This document shows, piece by piece, positions 50,793 to 60,628 of a stretch of 64,000 nt of DNA. A model generated the notes under the pieces. It saw only the letters and a program-made list of their open reading frames with translations. It had not been told where the DNA came from and made no database searches. The stretch spans positions 1 through 64,000 of the forward strand of contig PBCC01000045.1 of the NCBI GenBank assembly GCA_002716825.1. Direction: 5' to 3'. This stretch comes from Halobacteriovorax sp. (GTDB lineage Bacteria > Bdellovibrionota > Bacteriovoracia > Bacteriovoracales > Bacteriovoracaceae). Positions within the stretch are counted from its first letter, which is position 1. Each line of letters opens with the position of its first letter. The position numbers and the translations under genes were made by a program.

Positions 50793-53179
50793 TCTGGATC
50801 GACAGGATCAATGGGATCGAGGTGAAGCTCTGTAATTTCCCCCCAGTCGCTGCCATTTTTTGAGGCAGATAACCGGATAGCAAGTGGAAAATCTTGGTTA
50901 AGGGCTTGATAGATTGATTGGTGGTATGGATCTTCATCATCCTTGGTGAAAATGAAACTAACTTCACCAGGTCCCATTTGATTTTCTAGCAGCGGCTTAA
51001 TGCGTTTTAATAGAGTTGTTCTTCTGCCAAAACTCTGTCTTTTTTCAACATGCCAGTAAAGGTAGGAAGCGGCTTGATCGAGCTTAAACTCTAGGACAAT
51101 GCTGCCATCTTCTTGTCTTCTTACTTTTGCTTCCTTGAATGTCATATTGTGATCATAGTCGAGATTTGGGCCGGGTTGGTCAAAATCAAGATCTCTTCTA
51201 AGTCGTAGAGTTAAATCACTGACAGGAAGATCTCCGGTAATTTTACGAATGCGACCAAAGGACTCAGGGGCGGATAAATCGACAAGTGTAGGAGTATCAG
51301 GAGAGGGCTCCATACTCAGTGTCAGGAGTCGAGTTAACTCTCTGTTGTAATGACGCTGTTTAAATAGCTTTCCAAGGCGCTTGGCCAGAAGCTTTGATTC
51401 ATCTTTATTAAATTGCTTTGCCGCTCGCTTCCAATGTCTTCTCAGTCTCCACGCATTCCACAACTGTCCACCTGGTTTCATATGTATGTCAGCCAAAAAA
51501 AGTGGAATATTACCAACTGTTAAGATCATCCTCTCAAGCGTCCACCAGAATCGATCCGATTTCATACTCCATTGTCCAACTGGAACTCCGTGGGCAATTT
51601 CAAGCAAAGGCCACTGCTCTTCTTTTGGAGTTGTTAAAAAACTAGCCAGGCTTGTACCAGGCAGGTCAACTTGGACCGCCGCCTTAACCGGACCGTACCA
51701 TGCTGGCCGGTCATTTTTTGTATTACATCTGCGGCAGGGTACAGTGCGAGGAAAATTAGGCAATTTTAAATCAAGGCCTGAAATTTCTTGAGTCTCGGCA
51801 ATAATATTATTTAATTCCTGCCCGCTCATATCGCTATCAGACGCATTCATCTTAATTTGTAAGACGTGTTTATTATTAAGCCACGAGCCATCTTCTTCGA
51901 GTGAACTCGTAATTTCATAGCGCTTTTCTTCTCTAGAGCCCCATAAACTATCAAAGCCTCTAACATTGATATTTTTAGATTCAAAAACGGTATAGACTTT
52001 GTCGCTCGTCGTGATCTTAGCTTGAGTCAGACTCCATGATTCAACACTTTGTTTTTGGAAAGCTAAGCTTAGCTTCATCTGCGAGCGGCGAAGGTTACGA
52101 TTAGTGGTGTAGTCTCGTCGCATGACTGGTTGCACGCCACTATCAGAAAGGAGTGAGAGCTTATTTGATTCTTCTAAGCGTCCTTGCGTTGCAAGGAAGT
52201 AGGCGCGTTTTGCATTCTCATTTGTTAAGTCGTAATCGTAGACGACATCGAAGCCCCTGGCCGACTCAGTACTTGTTTGAAAACTAAAGGGGATGATATT
52301 TTCTTGTATTCCAAGAACGTTTTGACCAAAGACCATGAATCCATCAAAAAGAGTGTACTCCATTCGGGATTGGCCTAGGCCAAGACTTAGTCCATGCTTA
52401 CGCTCTCTAGCAAATTTAAGTCGAATTTTTTGTTTTTCAAGCTTCAAAGCCGAAACTTTAAATGTTCCAGCAAGATAGGTGGTGAAGCCACTATTGATTT
52501 GTAAAAAATCGGCCCCAAGAATTCCAAGGTCGCCCCAACCAAATGAGCCGTCGAGTCTAAGAGTGCCGCCGAGAAGCCAGGAGCTAATCTCGCCAACATC
52601 CATGCGTTCGACATTCTTTTCAGTGAAAGGAAGTCGAAGGGGAATGATCAAGGCATTCCACCATTTTCCATAACGTGCGCGTCGCAAGTTTCTCAAGCGG
52701 TTCTCAATATCAGTAGGTGCCGTTTCAAGCGATGAGAAGTCTTTTGCTTTTACTTGTCTAAGATTGACGCCTTGAAAATAGAGTTCAATTCCGATGCCTG
52801 CATTTAAGTTGGCACCAGGAAAGGGGATATCGGCTTCATCCCATAGACCAATTCTCATGGGAAGTTTAAACGTATCGGCCACTGTGTAGGTTTCGAGTAA
52901 ATCGCGGTTATCAAAAACTTGTCTGCGAATACTAGTGGATATGTCGAGTCTAGAATTGCCGACTGAAAATAATTCGATATCGGCTAACTCATCAAATAGA
53001 GACACGCTAAGACGGGTTGTTTGGTCGGCCCAGTCATCACTGTAATCGCGACTTATGCGAGTGAAAATTGAGTCAGGCCATGAACTTGTTTGAGGCGTTT
53101 GCGACTGAGCTAGAGTCTGAAAGCTCAGAAAAGTTGAACAAATTAATAGGACTAAGACTCGTAATATAGACATGGCCAT
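50789..53179 (-). CDS. large exported envelope protein of unknown function
   Basis: 796 residues from ATG 53179 (ATG 53173 is an alternative). The signal peptide ends QTLAQ. Repeated beta-strand patterns over ~450 residues, with glycine-rich strands (GLSLGLGQSR, GGTLRLDGSFGWGDLGI), suggest a large outer-membrane barrel, followed by a C-rich segment (PCRRCNTKND) and a C-terminal domain with aromatic-rich strands (ASYLYWHVE). No known family. Encoded immediately upstream of the hydrolase-like gene, and divergent from the 53284 gene with a ~100-bp shared promoter region. Confidence 0.75.
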   Translation of the reverse strand: MAMSILRVLVLLICSTFLSFQTLAQSQTPQTSSWPDSIFTRISRDYSDDWADQTTRLSVSLFDELADIELFSVGNSRLDISTSIRRQVFDNRDLLETYTVADTFKLPMRIGLWDEADIPFPGANLNAGIGIELYFQGVNLRQVKAKDFSSLETAPTDIENRLRNLRRARYGKWWNALIIPLRLPFTEKNVERMDVGEISSWLLGGTLRLDGSFGWGDLGILGADFLQINSGFTTYLAGTFKVSALKLEKQKIRLKFARERKHGLSLGLGQSRMEYTLFDGFMVFGQNVLGIQENIIPFSFQTSTESARGFDVVYDYDLTNENAKRAYFLATQGRLEESNKLSLLSDSGVQPVMRRDYTTNRNLRRSQMKLSLAFQKQSVESWSLTQAKITTSDKVYTVFESKNINVRGFDSLWGSREEKRYEITSSLEEDGSWLNNKHVLQIKMNASDSDMSGQELNNIIAETQEISGLDLKLPNFPRTVPCRRCNTKNDRPAWYGPVKAAVQVDLPGTSLASFLTTPKEEQWPLLEIAHGVPVGQWSMKSDRFWWTLERMILTVGNIPLFLADIHMKPGGQLWNAWRLRRHWKRAAKQFNKDESKLLAKRLGKLFKQRHYNRELTRLLTLSMEPSPDTPTLVDLSAPESFGRIRKITGDLPVSDLTLRLRRDLDFDQPGPNLDYDHNMTFKEAKVRRQEDGSIVLEFKLDQAASYLYWHVEKRQSFGRRTTLLKRIKPLLENQMGPGEVSFIFTKDDEDPYHQSIYQALNQDFPLAIRLSASKNGSDWGEITELHLDPIDPVDPE

Positions 53180-53283
53180 TTTTAACCTGATTTCAAAAAC
53201 TTGGCCATGAGATTGAAAGTCTTTCAGGGTTTGAATTTTGCTAAGAACGACCGATAAGTCTATTGAATTTGAAGGAGCTCAAT

Positions 53284-54180
53284 TTGCGTTTAGCTTTTTA
53301 TATTCTCTGGTCCCTGAGTACTGCTTTTTTAGTAGTAATTCCTTATATTTATGAGTTCTCTGGCCGGAATCCTTCTGGTACGTTTCCACTTGATGGTGCT
53401 GCTTCGAGCGCGCTTAGACACCGCTACCTTGTTTTTCCTAAAATTCACCACACTCAATACAATCAAGTTCGAAATCATTTAGCAAAGATTCAAGATCAGC
53501 TTAGTCATTACGCTTCAACTCCTGGTCAACTTCAGAAAATGCGCGATTCTTTAGTCGATTTTGCAAACCCACTTTCATTCGTGATTATGCCGCCGCTTAT
53601 GACCAGCTGTGGAGAATTAGTTGATCGCTATAATTCTCACTCCGTAGCTTTAGAGCGAGCGCTTCGAGGCTATTGGCAGCGAGGTGGCGTTCAAAAGTGC
53701 ACTGAGATTGTCATTTCAATCGTCGACGAGGCATCAGACCCACATCTAGAGTTCAAAGCGGTCAAGCGTGAAACAGGTAGGGTGATCATCTTAAATAATC
53801 AAGGTGGTGCACTAGCACAGCTCATCATGTGGCGTGATGATAAAATGAAGCTTAACACAGCTCAGGTTCAGCCTCTTGATCCTGTTTTAGATGTTGGCTC
53901 AGGTTTTTCCTCGTTACCAGTTGATTGGCCTAGACTGCAAACACATCGTCAAAACGTGCGTAGTATTAGCGAAATCAGAATTCCATTTGACCCCTATATT
54001 AAAAACTCGCTTATTGAGCGAGGACAATCAGATTGGTCGTGTGGAGCTCAGTTACTAGGATTAAAATATCGCGATTCTTGGGGGAGAACGGCCACCGCCC
54101 AGTGGTGTTATGGTGATACGTTTCCTAAAGTATTGGAGAACGATCATTATTATGCTTATCGAATAGAGGAGTCCATATGA
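53284..54180 (+). CDS. membrane-anchored or exported protein of unknown function
   Basis: 298 residues from TTG 53284, six bases after AAGGAG; an earlier TTG at 53263 has no such site. An N-terminal hydrophobic segment (residues 1-25) could be a signal anchor. The mature part contains MTSCGELVD, VQKCTEIVISI, SDWSCGAQLLG and WCYGD, so several Cys form likely disulfides in the periplasm. No enzyme motif is recognised. Overlaps the next ATG by 4 nt (ATGA). Confidence 0.7.
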   Translation: MRLAFYILWSLSTAFLVVIPYIYEFSGRNPSGTFPLDGAASSALRHRYLVFPKIHHTQYNQVRNHLAKIQDQLSHYASTPGQLQKMRDSLVDFANPLSFVIMPPLMTSCGELVDRYNSHSVALERALRGYWQRGGVQKCTEIVISIVDEASDPHLEFKAVKRETGRVIILNNQGGALAQLIMWRDDKMKLNTAQVQPLDPVLDVGSGFSSLPVDWPRLQTHRQNVRSISEIRIPFDPYIKNSLIERGQSDWSCGAQLLGLKYRDSWGRTATAQWCYGDTFPKVLENDHYYAYRIEESI

Positions 54181-55415
54181 GGATTCTTTTATGCCTGCTT
54201 CTGGTGACGGTTTCAACACAGTTAAGGGCACAGTCTTGGCTGGATGTATTTAATCGCTATCGGGTCGCTCAAGCAGCGGATTGGCTTGCACCTATTAAAA
54301 TTCCAAGAAGTGATCTAAGACCTTTTGTTACTTTGGCACGCAGAAGCCAAGCTTGCTCAGATTGTCGTGTCGAAACGCTCGGAGATACCGGACGATTTGC
54401 ACTGGCCATGCAAGGTCAGGGGACTAGAAAAGATATTGAAGCAGTCAGAACACCCAAGGGGGAAACATTACTTACTGCCAGGGATATGGAGTTTCTGCGC
54501 GCTCACGCCTGGGATGGAGCCGGGAAAGTTTTTATTGGGTCAACCACCCATACCCCTTCTGTCTCACCACAATCATTAGTTATGGGATTGGTTTCACAAA
54601 TCGGCGTGCGTGGGCATCCGATAGCTATCGGCTTTGGAAATGAAGACGAGGATCGTCTGCTTTGGGGATATAGGCTCTTACCTATTTCTGCCAGTGATGT
54701 ACTTGAGCCAATTGTGAGAGATGGCAGACTTGTTTATCCTGTCATTCTTAGATTTAATTTATATTTTCATGAGCCAGTGGAAGACGTGTCTTTGAGTCCT
54801 TATGATTTTCAAAGCGGCAAAGATATATCATTTCCTTCAAAGATTAGACTTGGGAAAAGTACGAGTGGCCTAACACTTAAGGCGGAGTTTACTTTTGATC
54901 AACCAGTCGTCATATCTCAAAATGGATATCAAGCTCAAGGTAATGGTCGATTGTTAGATGCAGGAAAGTGGCTCGAGCAAAGCCCTATCAAGCACCTTTG
55001 GGTTGCGACACCCTACGGCTCGAGTGCATCAGAGCATCCGGCCCTATCTCCCAAAGCACTCAACTTGATCCAAGATGGTCGATGGAATGCACCAGAACTT
55101 ACAAAGCGACTAACAACTTTTGTAAGTCTCAAAAATGTTTACGAAGCATTTCCTTGGCTGGAGGGAGTTAACTTAGAATCATTTAAAGATGATCAAGATG
55201 GAATTAGGATTCTTATTGCAAAAAAAATTGAGAATGCTTTTTACCGTAATAAAATTCCGGTAAAGCTGTGGAGTGAATCAATTTATATTCCAAGAACAAA
55301 TCAAGAATTAATGTCACTTCGAATTACTTTTTATGGTAATTATGATCAATCAAAAGTCCTCAGGATATTTGAGAGACTGGGCATGAAAGTCGATATGAGT
55401 GATGCGATCAATTAA
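54177..55415 (+). CDS. exported protein of unknown function
   Basis: 412 residues, start overlapping the previous stop (ATGA). Signal peptide ends LRAQ. QACSDCRVETLGDTG holds an early CxxC, and the rest has long beta strands (YPVILRFNLYFHEP, FTFDQPVVISQNG). No conserved enzyme motif. It appears to form an exported pair with the preceding gene. The 3' end overlaps the stop of the convergent 55412 gene by 4 nt. Confidence 0.7.
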   Translation: MRILLCLLLVTVSTQLRAQSWLDVFNRYRVAQAADWLAPIKIPRSDLRPFVTLARRSQACSDCRVETLGDTGRFALAMQGQGTRKDIEAVRTPKGETLLTARDMEFLRAHAWDGAGKVFIGSTTHTPSVSPQSLVMGLVSQIGVRGHPIAIGFGNEDEDRLLWGYRLLPISASDVLEPIVRDGRLVYPVILRFNLYFHEPVEDVSLSPYDFQSGKDISFPSKIRLGKSTSGLTLKAEFTFDQPVVISQNGYQAQGNGRLLDAGKWLEQSPIKHLWVATPYGSSASEHPALSPKALNLIQDGRWNAPELTKRLTTFVSLKNVYEAFPWLEGVNLESFKDDQDGIRILIAKKIENAFYRNKIPVKLWSESIYIPRTNQELMSLRITFYGNYDQSKVLRIFERLGMKVDMSDAIN

Positions 55416-55981
55416 ATTGAAACTGCTAGTTCGCATGAAAGACGAGAGCGTTTCTTCGTACAAGACATTTGTTTTATTTTAGCCTCTTCATAACCCTCGA
55501 TACCTTCCATTATTGGAGCGTAAAGCCTGCCAAGAGCTGTGAGTTCTTCTTTTGTTAAACCTTCGATATTCACATGAAGCTTGTGTTTACCTTCTTTCTT
55601 ATAGGGTAAGTGGGCCATCTCAACCTGTGTGACTCCTTCGAAAGAAAGCGGGGAGACAAGAACAATTTGTCCGTCCTTGAGGATGAGTTCACCAAGTTTT
55701 GTCTTTAGTGTATTGAGCTTTTTTCCAGGCGAGCTCTCATCTTCAATATGATCTGCAAGCTTGTCATATACGCCCCAAATAGCCTTTGATCTTTTAAAGT
55801 CAGAAGCGATCTTGTAATTTTTTTCGACTGCAATATCTTCTTGTGTATCTAGTGGTGAGGCTACGCTTCGAGTGAGCTTTTTTGGCCAAGGAGTTGAGAC
55901 CATACTATGCAGTGAAGCTACGCTTAATGTGCATAAGAATGAAGAGGCAGTAAATAAGCAAATCATTGAGACTTTTTGCAA
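55412..55981 (-). CDS. exported protein of unknown function
   Basis: 189 residues from TTG 55981, five bases after AAAAGGAG; an ATG at 56008 would add nine residues without a ribosome-binding site. Signal peptide (LFTASSFLCTLSVA) then a charged mature part. Residues ~100-150 form a beta-rich region (KLGELILKDGQIVLVSPLSF), and two Cys (MSCTKK, LSCEL) sit at the C-terminus. No family recognised. Confidence 0.65.
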   Translation of the reverse strand: MQKVSMICLFTASSFLCTLSVASLHSMVSTPWPKKLTRSVASPLDTQEDIAVEKNYKIASDFKRSKAIWGVYDKLADHIEDESSPGKKLNTLKTKLGELILKDGQIVLVSPLSFEGVTQVEMAHLPYKKEGKHKLHVNIEGLTKEELTALGRLYAPIMEGIEGYEEAKIKQMSCTKKRSRLSCELAVSI

Positions 55982-56140
55982 AGGAACTCCTTTTATTGTC
56001 CTATTCATAGAGATGCAAGGCTGGGGCCTAAAAGTTGACCTATTTGAGAGGACTTGGAGTGTCTATTAATTAGGCGGCCGTCACTTGAGAGGCAAAGCTA
56101 TTCTAGGCAATTATGCCACCTAAGGTTACAATAGAAGCAT

Positions 56141-59100
56141 ATGCAGCAAGGTAGCTCTAAGCCTAAAGAAGCCCATCAGCTCACTTTAGACGACTTAAGA
56201 AATATAGGATCTCAACTAGATAAGCGTTCTAGTGCCCATTGTTTGGCCAAATGGTTCCAAGTCACGTTGAATTTACATAACGGTCGCTCGGCCAGTTGTT
56301 GTTTGCAGCCTTCAAAGAAGATCAACCGCACTTCAATCGAATCTGATGCAAGTAAAATCTATAATACTCCTGAGCATGTACTCGATCGAATTAAACTGAG
56401 AGAAGGTCAGAAAATTAATGACTGTCAGGCGTGTTGGAGTGTGGAGGAAAGTGGCGCGTACTCTGAACGTCATTATAAGTCTGGTGATTCTTGGGCATGG
56501 AATCTGTTAGAGCGTGCGGACCTTGACCCAAATGATGTAAAACCGACTTACGTTGAAGTAAGTTTTTCTTCTCAATGCCAGCTGCGTTGTAGTTACTGCA
56601 ACCCAGAAACAAGTAGTTCAATAGCCCAAGAAGTTGATAAGTTTGGGGCTTATCCAGATAGGGAAACCCAAATGAGTCGACCTGATAGGGTCCGTAAAGG
56701 TTCGCTCCCTTGGAATGAGGAGTATCCTAATCAGCTTAACCCCTATATTGAGAGTTTTTGGCATTGGTTACCAACTGTCTATAGCGGGCTTAAGGTTTTT
56801 CGAATTACAGGTGGCGAGCCATTTTTAAGTGAGGATACATTTAAGTTTATAGATTATGTAAAGAATAATCCAAATCCAGATATGGATATTCAATTTAATT
56901 CTAACCTGTCTTTCCCTGAACAAGTATTTGAACGATTTATGAAAGTCTTCGAGGCAGTTCCACGTTCTCATTATAAGAACGTCGTTTTGTATGCCTCCCT
57001 CGACTCATGGGGCAAGCGAGCCGAATATATTCGTCATGGATTACGAACAAATGTCATGATGGATAATATTGATAAATTGTTGACCAAATTTCCCACGCTA
57101 GAATTAAGATTTACGGCAACCGTCTCTATCCTCGCAAGCTTCGGTTTGAAAGAAATGTTGCAAGAAATAGCGCGATTAAAAGATAAATGGGGGAGAGATC
57201 GAATTCTCGTATCTATTTACCCGCTTGTCTTTCCATCCTTTCAGTCGATTAGTGTGGGTAAGGCTATTGTCGAAAAAGTAATTCAAGAAGCTTATGAGTA
57301 CGCGAAATCGAAACCCTTTTTGTTTGATGAACGAGAGGTCATGATGTTACAGGCTTTAACAAAAGTTAAAGCATTTGAACCTGTTAAATCAAGTGAACTT
57401 CTTATTGATTTTTATCTCTTTTTTAAAGAATATGACCGTCGTAAGAAAACAGATCTGCTTGCCGTTTTTCCTGAATTCGAACAGCTGTGGAATAAAGCCC
57501 AAGCTCTCTCCTTATCACAGAAAAACCATCTGCTAGGTAGGGTGTTTAGTGATGATAGTGATCAGGCCGTTAAGGCTTGTTCTGATTTATTTCGTATTAA
57601 TCAAGGTGATCTAGACTTCCAAATGACCATTGCCAAACGTTTGGTAGAAAAGGACACGCTGACACTAGATTATTTTAAACGATTAAGCGTGGTTCATGCG
57701 AAGGTTTATCAGTATTTAACCTCATCAATTCACATTCCAAATTGTGCTGTGTCTATAATTCGTTGTTTAATTTCACTTAACTATAAACATAGCGATATCA
57801 CCAAGGCCCTTAAAACATCAGTTGAGAATACAACAGATGAAGAGATTTATAATGTTCTAGAGACATGGTTTGATTCTCTTGAAAAAATATATTCAAAGGA
57901 AGAGGCAAGTAAGGTTTTTATCGACTTGCTTTGGCTTGCGCAAGAACACCAACGATTAAATTTATGTGAAAGAATTCTTCTTTTTATTGAACAAGAAGGT
58001 CTGTCAAGAATCCCTGAAACCTGGCAAAACAAGTTTAAGTTCTTGCATGAAGAGTCTCCGTCAGTGGAATCCATAGTCGAATTAATAGGTGATAGCTCAC
58101 TAGACTATCTACCTGGCCATATCTTATCGGGATTAAAAAACCAAAAGACTATTGTTGATGTTCTTACTCTATGTCTTCGCTCCGGCGTAATCACAGATGT
58201 AGTGGTCAGAAAGTTTGAACGAAATAAAACCTTTTTTGACCATTCGGTTTTAGATGGGATTACACCAGCATCCTGCTTTGAATATGCGAGAGTGGCCAAA
58301 GTCTTAGAGCTTGATGAGCAGTTGCTTGAGACATTCTTAATCACCATGGAATCTTGGACTCCTAAAGAGATTGCCAGCGCATTTGCACAATTTAAGATTG
58401 CTAAGATTGACTGCCCTCCTCAAACTATTATCAAGCTTATCACCACTTGTGCAGAGCAAATATCAAAACTGGAGTGGACATGGTTAGAACAGGCTATTGC
58501 TCTTGCTGGAGTTGAGGAGGTACTGCTTGAACTCGACAGTCAGTTCGTCTTGTCAGACAAGTTAAGCCAGTGGCATTTAAGCTTGCTTGATCACCTTGTT
58601 TTGAATCATATGGTAGGTGATCTCACAACTCATTCAACATCAGCTGCTCTGTTAAAGTCGAATCATCAAAAGCTTGATCCTATTTCGTGGTGGAATGCAC
58701 TCTGTAATGAGAAAGACGCAAAGCTCGGATGGGCACTGTACAAACTCGCTCCACCTTTATTTGAAATTGGTCGCTACGATCATCCTCTTGATGCTTCATC
58801 TTTTGCAAATCGCTTTAGTATTATTGCTCAAATTAGGCAGCGAACTCGTCTAGACAACTGGAGGGATATATTTTCAAGACTTAATGATGAAGATCGCTGG
58901 TTTGTCTTGGACAGTATTTCTTCTTGCTCTGAATCTCTCGCTCTACTAGCGAGCTGGTCACGTAATCTAGGCTTGAACAAAGACCTTGATGGGAGGTTGT
59001 TTGATTACTTACGCAAAAGCGAGATGAAGTTTCCTGATCTTGTTAATGATACACCTTGGAATGAGTTAGGTTTATCGACATGGGCATCTTGGGTTAGCAT

Positions 59101-60628
59101 CGACAACTTTCTTCTTGGCCTAAATAGACTTAGCTTCACTGATCAGGCTTATGCACTTAGATTCTTTGATCACACCAATTTATCGCCATCATTCTTTTCA
59201 TCACTTTTCAATTTAAATGCAATTTTATTGAAGGAGTTTATCTCCTTACACGGTGTCTCAAAACCGTTAGAGACCGCACTATATGACTTACCAGCCGAAC
59301 AATCCTATGAGTTTTTAAGGGAACTTGATATTCATCATGCCTGGCGCGATGAACTACTTAAGTCAATTGGACAAAAATTAAACGCAAATAAAAGGCAAGA
59401 CTATATAGTTTGGTGTTTTGAGAACAACTTAGACTTGTATGATCATTTCGTTAAAACTCAATCTCTTTCTGAAGAAGAACTTTGGTCGATCTTATCAGGT
59501 ACCTCTTCACTTTCTGAGAATAGACAGGCTCGATTATTAGATCTCTTTTCTATGACAAACTCTAATGAGGTAAAAGCGAATATAATTAAAAAAATTATAG
59601 ATCAGGCTCCAAATCCTACTATCATACAAAATAATTTCGCTTGGTTTGATGATGATCTGCTTCTCCAAGTTTATTGTAAACATTCGAACTTAGATCATTT
59701 AGCGCATGTTCTAGCGAACAAAGGGCCAGGTATTGTTTTTAGAAGTTTAGAACTACGAATATCGAGTTATGGTTTAAATTCAATTGATGAGATAAAACAC
59801 TGGCATTCTCTAGGGATAGAGGTAATTTGTAAGCTTTATCAGCTCAAGCCAATACCAGAACTATGGGAGGATTATTTAGGTTCACTAACAACAGAGGATG
59901 CTCTTACACTTTTACGTGCACTCAATAAAGACCAGTTTACACAGGAGTTGGCCGTATCTCTTTGGCCCAACTTGTTAACACAAGGTTCCTCTCGTGTTCA
60001 TGAGTTTGGTAATTGGCTGCAAGCTGAATTTGGCGCCAGTGAAGTTTTTGCAACTTATTGTGACCATGACATCTATGGTGATTACTCGTTATCTCAGTGG
60101 AAAAAAGGTCAAAAAGATTTTGCAAATATAGCTTTTATGCAATTGTTTAAGCGTTTTTGTAGAGGGCCGGACTTTGACTACCTCTTAGCAGAACTTAAAA
60201 TGATCTACCCTTTACTTGAACCTCATCATCTAGTGTTCACATCTGAAAAAATAAAAACATCAAGGATCGCTGAGGCGATGAGAGTTCTAGCTACACACTT
60301 AAATGATGAAATGATTTCAATAAAATTCTTGAACGCGCTATGGTCAGAGCCAAGGCTCAGGATGGAAGCTTTATACGCCTCAGATCGTGAAGGATTATTA
60401 AAGTCGCCGAAGCTATTGCCGTGGCTCATGATGCGCCTCTCTGAGCTTTTGATCAAAGACGATCCCATCGCTTGGAATATTGTTGATCTAATTATTTCAA
60501 ATGACTTAGACAAACAGAAAATTCTGAAACTTCAACAAACAGTTTTAGCCTCGAACTTTCACATGAAAAAGCCGGCTCTTAAACTTTTGAGCTTTGCTAA
60601 ATCATCTAGCGACTTTAGCTCTTTTTGA
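56141..60628 (+). CDS. giant radical SAM protein with ~1000-residue helical-repeat extension
   Basis: 1495 residues. The cluster-binding site is C146-x3-C150-x2-C153 (CQLRCSYC), followed by RITGGEPFLS near residue 224, and an N-terminal pair of Cys motifs (ASCCLQP, DCQACWSVEESGAYSERHYK) typical of 'twitch/SPASM-type' radical SAM proteins. After ~450 residues, no further radical SAM feature is seen, and the chain becomes about 1000 residues of amphipathic helices, in HEAT/TPR-like spacing, suggesting a large docking scaffold. No peptide substrate gene is adjacent. Convergent overlap of 14 nt with the methyltransferase gene. Weak ribosome-binding site before ATG 56141. Confidence 0.82.
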   Translation: MQQGSSKPKEAHQLTLDDLRNIGSQLDKRSSAHCLAKWFQVTLNLHNGRSASCCLQPSKKINRTSIESDASKIYNTPEHVLDRIKLREGQKINDCQACWSVEESGAYSERHYKSGDSWAWNLLERADLDPNDVKPTYVEVSFSSQCQLRCSYCNPETSSSIAQEVDKFGAYPDRETQMSRPDRVRKGSLPWNEEYPNQLNPYIESFWHWLPTVYSGLKVFRITGGEPFLSEDTFKFIDYVKNNPNPDMDIQFNSNLSFPEQVFERFMKVFEAVPRSHYKNVVLYASLDSWGKRAEYIRHGLRTNVMMDNIDKLLTKFPTLELRFTATVSILASFGLKEMLQEIARLKDKWGRDRILVSIYPLVFPSFQSISVGKAIVEKVIQEAYEYAKSKPFLFDEREVMMLQALTKVKAFEPVKSSELLIDFYLFFKEYDRRKKTDLLAVFPEFEQLWNKAQALSLSQKNHLLGRVFSDDSDQAVKACSDLFRINQGDLDFQMTIAKRLVEKDTLTLDYFKRLSVVHAKVYQYLTSSIHIPNCAVSIIRCLISLNYKHSDITKALKTSVENTTDEEIYNVLETWFDSLEKIYSKEEASKVFIDLLWLAQEHQRLNLCERILLFIEQEGLSRIPETWQNKFKFLHEESPSVESIVELIGDSSLDYLPGHILSGLKNQKTIVDVLTLCLRSGVITDVVVRKFERNKTFFDHSVLDGITPASCFEYARVAKVLELDEQLLETFLITMESWTPKEIASAFAQFKIAKIDCPPQTIIKLITTCAEQISKLEWTWLEQAIALAGVEEVLLELDSQFVLSDKLSQWHLSLLDHLVLNHMVGDLTTHSTSAALLKSNHQKLDPISWWNALCNEKDAKLGWALYKLAPPLFEIGRYDHPLDASSFANRFSIIAQIRQRTRLDNWRDIFSRLNDEDRWFVLDSISSCSESLALLASWSRNLGLNKDLDGRLFDYLRKSEMKFPDLVNDTPWNELGLSTWASWVSIDNFLLGLNRLSFTDQAYALRFFDHTNLSPSFFSSLFNLNAILLKEFISLHGVSKPLETALYDLPAEQSYEFLRELDIHHAWRDELLKSIGQKLNANKRQDYIVWCFENNLDLYDHFVKTQSLSEEELWSILSGTSSLSENRQARLLDLFSMTNSNEVKANIIKKIIDQAPNPTIIQNNFAWFDDDLLLQVYCKHSNLDHLAHVLANKGPGIVFRSLELRISSYGLNSIDEIKHWHSLGIEVICKLYQLKPIPELWEDYLGSLTTEDALTLLRALNKDQFTQELAVSLWPNLLTQGSSRVHEFGNWLQAEFGASEVFATYCDHDIYGDYSLSQWKKGQKDFANIAFMQLFKRFCRGPDFDYLLAELKMIYPLLEPHHLVFTSEKIKTSRIAEAMRVLATHLNDEMISIKFLNALWSEPRLRMEALYASDREGLLKSPKLLPWLMMRLSELLIKDDPIAWNIVDLIISNDLDKQKILKLQQTVLASNFHMKKPALKLLSFAKSSSDFSSF

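Noticed and set aside
51381-51791. 136-codon plus-strand frame inside the 796-residue envelope gene
   Set aside because: It is antisense to a continuous coding region, with no start signal of its own.
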